Assembly (NCBI GenBank): GCA_017548605.1
Contig: JAFYZT010000008.1
Coordinates: 1-64,000 of the forward strand
Source: Prevotella sp.
Lineage (GTDB): Bacteria > Bacteroidota > Bacteroidia > Bacteroidales > Bacteroidaceae
Length of the DNA stretch: 64,000 nucleotides
Reading direction: 5' to 3'
Shown: piece after piece, positions 50,543 to 58,496 of the stretch
Layout: every line of letters begins with the position of its first letter
Numbering within the stretch: the stretch's first letter is position 1
Notes under the pieces: generated by a model
What the model saw: the letters and a program-made list of their open reading frames with translations, nothing else
Told to the model about the DNA's origin: nothing
Databases searched by the model: none
Translations under genes and position numbers: made by a program

Positions 50543-51538
50543 TTACAGCCATCCGTTTTCCTTGTACCATTTCACGGCCAGGGGAACGCCTCGTTCGAGG
50601 TCGTATTCGGGGTGGAAGCCTAACTCATCGATGGCTGGCTGTATGTCGCACTGCCAGTTACGTTGTTTGAGGATATGGTATTTGTCGTTGTTCAGTGCTG
50701 TCACCTTCTTGCGCCACCGTCCCACATATTCGCCGCAGAACGTGATGACGCGGAGCACCCATACGGGAGCCTTGATACGAAGGAGCCATTTGTCACCCAG
50801 CTCATGATGGAGCAGGTCGCTGAACGTGCGCGACTGGTACACCTTGCCGTCGCTGAGGAAATACTTGCGGCCGTTCTTCCCTTTCTCGATGGCGAGGAAC
50901 ACGGCCTGCACCACGTCCAGCACATAGACGAACGTGATGTCCTGAGGCTTATAGCCCACGCTGAAGTCGGTATGTTTCTTGATGCTGTCGGCCATGAGGA
51001 AATAGTCGCGTTCGCGCGGTCCATAGACCCCTGTGGGGCGCAGCACCACAAGTGGAAAACCGTCGAGGGTGTCAAGATAACGCTCTGCCTCCAGTTTACT
51101 CTCGCCGTAGGCCGTGTTGGGCTTCGGCGTGTCGTCTTCGCGGATAGGCTGGTAGGGCTGTTCCTCGTGTATTGGACCGTAGATGCTCAGCGAACTGAGA
51201 TAAACGAAACGCTTGAGTGGCATATCGAGTGCTCGCAGTGCGTCGGCCAGGTTCTTCGTACCTTCGGTGTTGATGCGGAAGAAGTCGCGTTTGTCCAGAC
51301 ATTTGGTGACACCCGCCGCATGTACTACCACATCAAAGCGCACCTCCTTGAGTTGTTCGCGCAACTGTTCGGGGTCGTTGAGGTTGAGCGTGATGAAATT
51401 GATGCGGGGGTCGGTGAGATATTCCTTCGAACTGCTCTTGCGCATACCCGCCCATACCTCGTAGCCTTGCCGCAGGGCCTCTTCCACGATGAAACTGCCG
51501 ATGAAACCGCTGGCGCCGGTGATGAGAATCTTGTCCAT
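50543..51538 (-). CDS. NAD(P)-dependent epimerase/dehydratase family protein
   Basis: 331 residues from the ATG at 51538 (MDKILITGASGFIGSF). Rossmann motif GASGFIGSFIV, catalytic Ser in LSSLSIYGP and Tyr-Lys in AYGESKLEAERY. The sequence is of the extended-SDR type near the 3-beta-hydroxysteroid dehydrogenase/dihydroflavonol reductase group, so the substrate may be a lipid ketone rather than a sugar. A hairpin-like GC-rich repeat (50513-50543) follows its stop. Confidence 0.82.
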   Translation of the reverse strand: MDKILITGASGFIGSFIVEEALRQGYEVWAGMRKSSSKEYLTDPRINFITLNLNDPEQLREQLKEVRFDVVVHAAGVTKCLDKRDFFRINTEGTKNLADALRALDMPLKRFVYLSSLSIYGPIHEEQPYQPIREDDTPKPNTAYGESKLEAERYLDTLDGFPLVVLRPTGVYGPRERDYFLMADSIKKHTDFSVGYKPQDITFVYVLDVVQAVFLAIEKGKNGRKYFLSDGKVYQSRTFSDLLHHELGDKWLLRIKAPVWVLRVITFCGEYVGRWRKKVTALNNDKYHILKQRNWQCDIQPAIDELGFHPEYDLERGVPLAVKWYKENGWL

Positions 51539-51586
51539 AAAAGCGTTAGTTACAGCCAAATTGGCATTTTCTGTCGAAATTTTTTG

Positions 51587-51594
51587 CAAAGTTA
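51587..51594 (-). promoter_or_regulatory. Promoter -7 box (TAACTTTG) for the epimerase gene
   Basis: A perfect TAnnTTTG on the minus strand 48 bases before the ATG at 51538, in the divergent region shared with rnr. The upstream box is not clear. Confidence 0.55.
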
Positions 51595-51636
51595 CGAATT
51601 ATTTTGTTATTTTGCGGAAAACAAAATCGAATAACT

Positions 51637-53832
51637 ATGGGAAAAGGCAAAAAAGGCGGTCGTCGCCTGAACAAGAAGCAGATAACTGAGTTGATCTATA
51701 ACCTTTTTGAAGAACAACCCAACGAAACTTTTTCTTACAAACAAGTGTTCCGCGCACTCCATCTCGATACCCATCCGCAACGTATGCTGGCGATTAACCT
51801 GATGGAAGAGATGGCTTGGGACGATTACCTTAGCAAGGTGTCGGACCAGAGCTACCGGTTGAATACCAAGGGACAGGTGCAGGAGGGCGTGTTCCGTCGT
51901 AAGGCCAACGGTAAGAACAGCTTTTTGCCTGATGACGGTGGTAAGCCGGTGTTCGTGGCTGAGCGCAACTCGATGTTCGCCCTTGACGGCGACCGTGTGC
52001 GTGTGTCGTTCATGGCGCGTCGGCAGAAACACATCAAGGAGGCCATGGTCACCGAAATCCTTTCCCATGCCCGCGACACCTTCGTCGGCCAGCTGAAGGT
52101 GGAGCGCGACTATGCCTTCCTCATCACCGAGAGCAATTATTTCGTGCATGATATCATGGTGCCGAAGAAAAAACTCAAAGGTGGCAAGACAGGCGACAAG
52201 GCCGTGGTGCGCATCACACAGTGGCCGTCGAAAGAATCGAAGAACATCGTTGGCGAGGTGGTGGATGTGTTAGGTAAGACGGGCGACAATACCGTAGAGA
52301 TGCATGCCATCCTGGCAAAATATGGTCTGCCTTACCGCTATCCGAAGGTGGTGGAGGAGGCCGCTGAGAAAATTTCTGCCGAGATTACGGCAGCCGACTA
52401 TGCCGAGCGTGAGGACTTCCGCGACGTATGTACCTTTACCATCGACCCCAAAGATGCCAAGGACTTTGATGATGCCCTTTCCATTCGTCAGGTGAGCAAA
52501 GGCCTGTGGGAAGTGGGCGTGCATATCGCCGACGTGTCGCACTATGTGAAGGAGGGGTCTATCATCGACCGTGAGGCGGAGAAACGGGCCACCAGTGTCT
52601 ATCTGGTTGACCGCACCATACCGATGTTGCCGGAACGGCTGTGCAACTATATCTGCTCCCTGCGCCCCGACGAAGAGAAACTATGCTACAGCACCATCTT
52701 TGTGATGGATGACAAGGCCGAGGTAAAGAGTTGGCGACTGGTACATACCGTCATTCGCAGTAACCGTCGCTTTGCCTATGAGGAGGTGCAGGCCATTCTC
52801 GAACAGAACGGCGTGAAGGAAGGCACGGGCGAGCCGGCACCGCCTGCCCCGAAGGGAGGCTACAAAGGTGAGCTGGCCGATGAGCTGATAACCCTCGACC
52901 GTCTGGCCAAACAGTTGAGAGCCGCCCGTTTCGCCAACGGAGCGGTGAAGTTCGACAGCGAGGAACTGCATTTCGATATCGATGCCGAGGGTAAGCCCAC
53001 AAGCTGCTACTTCAAGTTGTCGAAAGATGCCAACAAACTCATCGAGGAGTTCATGCTTTTAGCCAACCGTACCGTGGCGGAGAGCATCGGAAAGGTGAAG
53101 AAGGGACAGAAAGCAAAGACGCTGCCTTATCGTATCCATGATGCACCCGACCCCACGAAGTTGGAGAACCTGCGTGAGTTTATCGTGAAGTTCGGCTATA
53201 AGCTGAAGACCACGGGTACCAAGGGAGCCATCTCGCGCAGCCTGAATGCACTGATGGATCAGAGTCAGGGTCGTCGTGAGCAAAAACTTATTGAGACGGT
53301 GGCTCTGCGTGCGATGATGAAGGCGAAATACAGCGTGCATAACATTGGTCACTACGGACTGGCCTTCGATTATTACACCCATTTCACCAGTCCCATTCGC
53401 CGCTATCCCGACACTATGGTCCATCGTCTGCTCACCCGTTATCAGGCTGGCGGACGCAGTGCCAACAAGGACCATTACGAGGAGCTGTGCCAACACTCGT
53501 CGGATATGGAGCAACTGGCACAGAACGCTGAGCGTGACTCCATCAAGTACAAGATGGTGGAATTCATGGGCGACAAGATTGGCGAGGAATTCGATGCGCA
53601 CATCAGCGGCATACAGTCGTATGGTATCTATTGCGAGATTGATGAGAACCACTGCGAGGGTATGGTGCCCATGCATGACCTTGATGATGACTATTATGAG
53701 TTCGACGAGCGCAACTATTGCCTGGTGGGTCGCCGTCATCACCATAAGTACCAGTTGGGCGATGCCGTCCGCATCAAGGTGGCACGTGCCAACATCGAAA
53801 AACGCCAACTCGACTTCGAATTGGCGGATTGA
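51637..53832 (+). CDS. rnr: Ribonuclease R
   Basis: 731 residues from the ATG at 51637 (MGKGKKGGRRLNKKQ). An N-terminal basic/helix-turn-helix region, two cold-shock-like domains, the RNB catalytic domain (DPKDAKDFDDALS at about 271-283 with catalytic Asp residues) and a C-terminal S1 domain are all present. It degrades structured RNA 3' to 5'. Residues about 400-410 (PAPPAPKGGYKGE) are an insert that looks like a translated hairpin repeat. The gene is convergent with the HhH barrel gene, stop to stop with no gap. Confidence 0.96.
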   Translation: MGKGKKGGRRLNKKQITELIYNLFEEQPNETFSYKQVFRALHLDTHPQRMLAINLMEEMAWDDYLSKVSDQSYRLNTKGQVQEGVFRRKANGKNSFLPDDGGKPVFVAERNSMFALDGDRVRVSFMARRQKHIKEAMVTEILSHARDTFVGQLKVERDYAFLITESNYFVHDIMVPKKKLKGGKTGDKAVVRITQWPSKESKNIVGEVVDVLGKTGDNTVEMHAILAKYGLPYRYPKVVEEAAEKISAEITAADYAEREDFRDVCTFTIDPKDAKDFDDALSIRQVSKGLWEVGVHIADVSHYVKEGSIIDREAEKRATSVYLVDRTIPMLPERLCNYICSLRPDEEKLCYSTIFVMDDKAEVKSWRLVHTVIRSNRRFAYEEVQAILEQNGVKEGTGEPAPPAPKGGYKGELADELITLDRLAKQLRAARFANGAVKFDSEELHFDIDAEGKPTSCYFKLSKDANKLIEEFMLLANRTVAESIGKVKKGQKAKTLPYRIHDAPDPTKLENLREFIVKFGYKLKTTGTKGAISRSLNALMDQSQGRREQKLIETVALRAMMKAKYSVHNIGHYGLAFDYYTHFTSPIRRYPDTMVHRLLTRYQAGGRSANKDHYEELCQHSSDMEQLAQNAERDSIKYKMVEFMGDKIGEEFDAHISGIQSYGIYCEIDENHCEGMVPMHDLDDDYYEFDERNYCLVGRRHHHKYQLGDAVRIKVARANIEKRQLDFELAD

Positions 53833-55827
53833 TTAAAACTTCCATCGCATTTGCAGTTGCAGGTCGGTCATCGAGGAATGGTCAATCTGCTGCAAACCGC
53901 TGGAGATATGATCGCGGTCGAAATAGTTGGTCGACTGCACGCGGGCGATGAAGGTGAGCCGTGGGGTGGGGTCGATGCGAGCCACGAAGGTCATGCGCAA
54001 CCCCTCTCCTTCGAATGAGGGGAAGGAATAGCGGTAGAGCAAACCCGGCTCCATGGTGTAGATGCGGCTGTCGTTGTCGTCGGTATGGAAATACCCTGCC
54101 GAGGCGGCCAGTTGCACCATTCTGCCCACCTGTGCGGACAAGCGTTCGCTGACCATCCATCCGAAACTGTTTTTCTCGAACTGCGAATGGGCGATGTCGC
54201 CCTGCGTAGTGCTCTTCAGCCATCCCCCGTCAATGGTGAAGGCCAGGCGGCCGCGTTGTTCCCATTGCCCTATCAGGGCAGTCTTTTCCGTGTTGTCGCG
54301 CTGGCGGTAACGCAGCCGATAACGGGCTGTCCATGAGCATACGCCATGACTGACGGTAGCCTGTACCATGTTATCCCATGTGTTCGAGAAATGCAGGGCG
54401 ATGAACCGCGGCTCGGCGAAATGCGCATAGTCGGTGTAGGCCTGCATCAACAAGTGGTCTGACGGATTCCAGCGTACACCGAGATACAGTCCGTGTTCGT
54501 TCTGTGTCCGTCCTCCCTCGCTGAATGCCTTGGCATGGAGAGCCTGGTAATCAGCAGCATAGTAACGGTGGAGCAGGGTGAGTGTGAGGCGTTCGGCTGC
54601 CTGCACGTTCACGCTGTTGACGGTGGCTATGCCGCCATCTTTACTCATGGCTGTCTCGCCTGTGATGCTGATGTGGTGAGCCATGTAGCCGTAGTCGGCA
54701 CTGACGTTCCAGAAGTTATCGCCCGAGGGGTAATGACGGCGGTAGGGCTGGCTGATGTCGGGCTGTAGCGTACGGTCGAGGTGCGAATAGGCGAAGGTGG
54801 CTCCGAAACGCCAACCGCCAGTCCTGATGCCGAGGTGGGTGCCTACGAGCGTCTCGTGTGTATTGTTCTTCTTATCCATCTCGGTCTGGGTACGGTGGTA
54901 GCCTGTGGTGACTATAGTGGTGATGGTGTCTTCATGGGCGGCCAGTGTGGCATCGATACCGCGATAGGAGGCAAAGGCGGTGAGTTCCACCCTTTGCGCC
55001 AGCCGCAAGGTGGTCGCCGCCCCTTGCATGTAGTCGCCGTCGTAGTTCGAGGCATGTGGACGAAGGATATTACCCATGGTGCCCGCCGTGTTGGTTGACA
55101 TCAGTTTGCCCACGCCGAACTGGTTGTTAAGCACCAGACCCATGCCAGTTGTTACGCGGTAGCGTCCCACGGTGAGTTGTTCAAGTATCCCGAGGTGCCG
55201 CACATCGACATAGAACGAGTAGAAGTCGTAGCCCCACGGGTTGTGTTTACCGAAGAACGGTTCGCCGGCATCTTGCGCTCCTGTAATGCCTATTCTGAGG
55301 TTGTCGGCGTGGCTGAAGGAGTAGCGGAAGCGGTGGGCGACGGGTCCGCCGAGGTAGCCGTTGTCATCGCCACGTCGTTTGTAGAACGGTATGCGTGTGT
55401 CGAGAAACAGTTCATGCTTTCCCTGTTTCATGATATTGTTGAAGGAAGGCCATCCCTGTTCCGGCAGAGGGCCGATGGTGATGAAATGGGTGAGCAGCCG
55501 GCGCGTGGCGAAGTCGATGGACGGTATCATGGCGAGTTCGCCCAACGACTGCATCTGGCGGTATCGGTAGAGATATTCGCAGATATCCTCAACCTGTCGT
55601 TCGCTGAGGAAACCGAGCTGTTCGAGTTGTTCGCGGGTGGCGGTGTTGATATTAATGGGTTGCTGCTCCAGTTCGCAAAGCGTCTCATATAGTTCCTCCC
55701 ACGTGCCGCTCTCGCTGTCGTCAAGGGTGGTCCATTGGTTGAAGTCTTCTTCCCACGGATGTATGTCTTGGGCATGAAGTGGCAGTGACAGGGTGATGAG
55801 CAATATGAACAGGAGGAAGCTTTTCAT
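53833..55827 (-). CDS. Helix-hairpin-helix protein with outer-membrane barrel
   Basis: 664 residues. A signal peptide (MKSFLLFILLITLSLPLHAQ) is followed by two ComEA-type helix-hairpin-helix units (PININTATREQLEQLGFLSE, about 56-76, and SLGELAMIPSIDFATRRLL). The rest is beta-strand rich and ends in LQLQMRWKF, with a terminal Phe typical of outer-membrane barrels. HhH units bind DNA without sequence preference. A surface DNA-binding role, for example in uptake, is an inference. The exact family is not known to me. Confidence 0.75.
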   Translation of the reverse strand: MKSFLLFILLITLSLPLHAQDIHPWEEDFNQWTTLDDSESGTWEELYETLCELEQQPININTATREQLEQLGFLSERQVEDICEYLYRYRQMQSLGELAMIPSIDFATRRLLTHFITIGPLPEQGWPSFNNIMKQGKHELFLDTRIPFYKRRGDDNGYLGGPVAHRFRYSFSHADNLRIGITGAQDAGEPFFGKHNPWGYDFYSFYVDVRHLGILEQLTVGRYRVTTGMGLVLNNQFGVGKLMSTNTAGTMGNILRPHASNYDGDYMQGAATTLRLAQRVELTAFASYRGIDATLAAHEDTITTIVTTGYHRTQTEMDKKNNTHETLVGTHLGIRTGGWRFGATFAYSHLDRTLQPDISQPYRRHYPSGDNFWNVSADYGYMAHHISITGETAMSKDGGIATVNSVNVQAAERLTLTLLHRYYAADYQALHAKAFSEGGRTQNEHGLYLGVRWNPSDHLLMQAYTDYAHFAEPRFIALHFSNTWDNMVQATVSHGVCSWTARYRLRYRQRDNTEKTALIGQWEQRGRLAFTIDGGWLKSTTQGDIAHSQFEKNSFGWMVSERLSAQVGRMVQLAASAGYFHTDDNDSRIYTMEPGLLYRYSFPSFEGEGLRMTFVARIDPTPRLTFIARVQSTNYFDRDHISSGLQQIDHSSMTDLQLQMRWKF

Positions 55828-55833
55828 GGAAAT

Positions 55834-55895
55834 TAAAAGATTAGAAGATTAAAAGATTAAAAAATTGAAGGATTAAAAGATTATAAGATTGTCGG
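55834..55895. repeat. GATTAAAA tandem units
   Basis: About six octamer-like units (GATTAAAA, GATTAGAA, GATTATAA) between the barrel gene start and the DUF4294 promoter. A similar AT-rich unit interrupts miaB at about 49230-49292. Confidence 0.7.
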
Positions 55896-55965
55896 ATTTT
55901 CCTGCAAATATACTAAAAAGAATCAATTTTTAGGGTTATGGTGGTAGAAAACAGCCAATAATCAT

Positions 55966-55973
55966 TATTTTTG
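55966..55973 (+). promoter_or_regulatory. Promoter -7 box (TATTTTTG)
   Basis: A TAnnTTTG box 23 bases before the ATG of the DUF4294 gene. No good upstream box. Confidence 0.45.
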
Positions 55974-55996
55974 CACACACATAGCTTGTTGTCGAG

Positions 55997-56647
55997 ATGA
56001 AAAAGACATTGATGTTGCTGGTGGTGCTCTGTCTGTTGACAGGGGTGCGGGCCCAGACGGGTTCGCCTGAGCAACCTGTGCGCGTCAATCCTGAAGACCG
56101 CGAGGTGGACATGAACAATCCCACCTTCGTGCCGACGATGAAGGTGGGTAAGACCCTCTTGGACGGAGACAGTGCCCTCTTTATGGACTTGAGCAATGTA
56201 TATGTCTATCCCCCCGTGGAGTTGAAGACAAGTAAGCAGCAGAAAGCGTACAGTCGGTTGGTGAGGAACGTGAAGAAGGTGTTGCCCATTGCCAAGGAGT
56301 GCAATGCCATCATCATCGAGACGTATGAGTACCTGCAGACGTTGCCCGACAAACGAGCCAAAGATGAGCACATGAAAAAGGTGGAAAAGGATATCTACCA
56401 AAGCTACAAGCCGCGCATGAAGAAACTTACCTATTCACAAGGCAAGCTGCTCATCAAACTCATCAATCGTGAGTGTAACTCATCGGCCTACGACATCATG
56501 AAGGCTTTCCTCGGGCCTATTCGTTCGGGTTTCTGGCAGGCTTTTGCCTGGACTTTCGGGGCTTCGCTCAAAAAAGAGTATGATGCCGAAGGTACCGACC
56601 GCCTCACCGAACGTGTGGTGTTGCTCGTTGAGGCGGGACAGTTGTGA
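55997..56647 (+). CDS. DUF4294 secreted protein
   Basis: 216 residues with a signal peptide (MKKTLMLLVVLCLLTGVRAQ). The body MKVGKTLLDGDSALFMDLSN, then VYVYPPVELKTSKQQKAYSR and YSQGKLLIKLINRECNSSAY, is characteristic of DUF4294, a Bacteroidota-only family of unknown role, probably periplasmic. It has its own -7 box and is followed by a short CCCTCTCAAGGAGGG hairpin. Confidence 0.85.
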   Translation: MKKTLMLLVVLCLLTGVRAQTGSPEQPVRVNPEDREVDMNNPTFVPTMKVGKTLLDGDSALFMDLSNVYVYPPVELKTSKQQKAYSRLVRNVKKVLPIAKECNAIIIETYEYLQTLPDKRAKDEHMKKVEKDIYQSYKPRMKKLTYSQGKLLIKLINRECNSSAYDIMKAFLGPIRSGFWQAFAWTFGASLKKEYDAEGTDRLTERVVLLVEAGQL

Positions 56648-56771
56648 GCCTCCCCCCTGCCCCCTCTCAAGGAGGGGGAAAGAGGATGAAATGATGAAGA
56701 ACAGAATGAAAAACTATTCCTAATTCCTTTTTTTTTCGTACTTTTGCACGCAAAAGAGAACATTACTGAAG
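56648..56771 (+). promoter_or_regulatory. Gap with hairpin repeat and promoter box
   Basis: CCCCCTCTCAAGGAGGGGG (a hairpin of the window-wide type, at 56661-56679) and the -7 box TACTTTTG at 56739-56746, 25 bases before the ArnT-like ATG. No gene. Confidence 0.55.
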
Positions 56772-58496
56772 ATGACATTGAAACAAACCTCCAATACCCG
56801 TGTCTTCTGGCTCTTGCTGCTGCTCTGTTTACTTACCCTGCTACCGTTCATCGGACTGTCGGAGTATCATACCAAGGGTGAGCCGCGTGAAGCCATCGTA
56901 TCCTACTCCATGCTGGCCACCGACAACTGGACGCTGCCGCGTAACAACGGTGGTGAGATTGCGTACAAACCGCCATTTTTCCACTGGTGTGTGGCTGCCG
57001 TATCTGCGGTTTGGGGTGAGGTGACTGAGGCTACGTCGCGTGTGCCGTCAGCCGTTGCACTGATTGTGATGACAATCAGCGGCTTCTGTTTCTTCAGCCG
57101 TCGTCGTACCACCGCCATCGGTCTGTTGGCTGCCTTAGTGGCCTTTACTAGTTTCGAACTCCACCGTGCAGGTGCCAACTGCCGAGTAGATATGGTGCTG
57201 ACGGCACTGACCGTCTGCTCACTCTACCTGTTGTTTGCGTGGTATGAAAAGGGTATGCACCGTGTGCCGCTGTTAGCTATCCTGCTCATGGGACTTGGCA
57301 CGCTGACGAAGGGACCCGTGGGGTCGCTTATCCCCTGTCTGGTTATCGGCTGTTTCATGCTGTTGCGCGGTGTCAATTTCTTCAAGACATTCTTCCTGCT
57401 GCTGGCCTGGGGACTGCTGTCGCTTATTCCCTATGCCATTTGGTTCTATTTTGCCTGGCGGCAGGGTGGTCAGGAGTTCCTCGACTTGATGTACGAGGAG
57501 AATATCGGGCGCATGACAAGCACCATGGGTTATGAGTCGTGTGTGGAGCCGTGGTATTATAACTTCATCACCGTCATTGCCGGCTATGTGCCGTGGATGT
57601 TGATGCTCGCCCTCTCACTGTTTTTCCTGCGCTATCGCCGTCCGGCCACAGCAGGCTGGTGGCAGCGGCTCACGGCATGGGTGCGTGGTCTGCGTGATGT
57701 TGACCTTTTCTCTCTGACGGCTGTCGTGGTAATCTTCGTGTTCTACTGCATCCCTCAGAGCAAACGCTCTGTCTATCTCATGCCCATCTATCCCTTCCTG
57801 GCCTACTTCATCACGTTGTATATCTTATGGCTTGAGAAGTGCAAGAAACCTGTAGTCAAGGTGTATGGCAGCGTCTTGGCCGTCTTGGTCATCCTGCTCT
57901 TTGTGTGTTTCTTAGTGGTGAAGGGTGGTTTTGTGCCAGACAGCATCTTCGGCACAGGTCGTCATGCGGAAAAGAACGTGGCGATGCTTCATGCCTTGGA
58001 GTCTGTCGGCAGCCTTTGGCAGTGGCTCATCATCATGGTGCCCCCGCTGTTGGGCGTGCTATGGTTTGTCTGGCGACGCCACGATATCTGGGCCGTATTG
58101 TTGCTTACCTTTGGCCTTTACCTAGCCTTAGACGGCGTTTACACGCCGACGATACTGAATACCAAGTCGGTGAAGGCTGCCACGATGGCCTTAGACCGTC
58201 AGGTTCCTGCCACTGCCGGTACGTTGTATGAGTATATCGAAGAGGGTGTGAAAGCGAAAGGCGACCCCGTGCATTTCTTTGAGGTCAATTTCTATCTGGG
58301 CAATCGGGTAGGAAGCTTCCATCTTCAAAAACCCAAGGAAGGCTTCCTGCTCATCAGTCAGGAAGATGCCGAACGTAACTTCCCGACTTTCCGTAAAGAA
58401 GGCTACCAGTTAGAACTATTCTACGACGTTGGAAAACGAGGGATGCAGGTATATAAATTCTGCCGTTTGAATCATGGCGAACACGTACTGCCGTAG
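56772..58496 (+). CDS. ArnT-like GT-C glycosyltransferase
   Basis: 574 residues with about twelve membrane helices. N-terminal GEPREAIVSYSML holds the acidic residue of the first periplasmic loop of the GT39/ArnT fold (dolichol- or undecaprenyl-phosphate sugar transferases). ArnT adds 4-amino-arabinose to lipid A. Here it may add a sugar to lipid A or another envelope glycan. The facing operon encodes a GtrB-type glycosyltransferase that makes lipid-phosphate sugars. The last 81 bases overlap the convergent LtaS-like gene, an unusually long overlap. Confidence 0.87.
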   Translation: MTLKQTSNTRVFWLLLLLCLLTLLPFIGLSEYHTKGEPREAIVSYSMLATDNWTLPRNNGGEIAYKPPFFHWCVAAVSAVWGEVTEATSRVPSAVALIVMTISGFCFFSRRRTTAIGLLAALVAFTSFELHRAGANCRVDMVLTALTVCSLYLLFAWYEKGMHRVPLLAILLMGLGTLTKGPVGSLIPCLVIGCFMLLRGVNFFKTFFLLLAWGLLSLIPYAIWFYFAWRQGGQEFLDLMYEENIGRMTSTMGYESCVEPWYYNFITVIAGYVPWMLMLALSLFFLRYRRPATAGWWQRLTAWVRGLRDVDLFSLTAVVVIFVFYCIPQSKRSVYLMPIYPFLAYFITLYILWLEKCKKPVVKVYGSVLAVLVILLFVCFLVVKGGFVPDSIFGTGRHAEKNVAMLHALESVGSLWQWLIIMVPPLLGVLWFVWRRHDIWAVLLLTFGLYLALDGVYTPTILNTKSVKAATMALDRQVPATAGTLYEYIEEGVKAKGDPVHFFEVNFYLGNRVGSFHLQKPKEGFLLISQEDAERNFPTFRKEGYQLELFYDVGKRGMQVYKFCRLNHGEHVLP

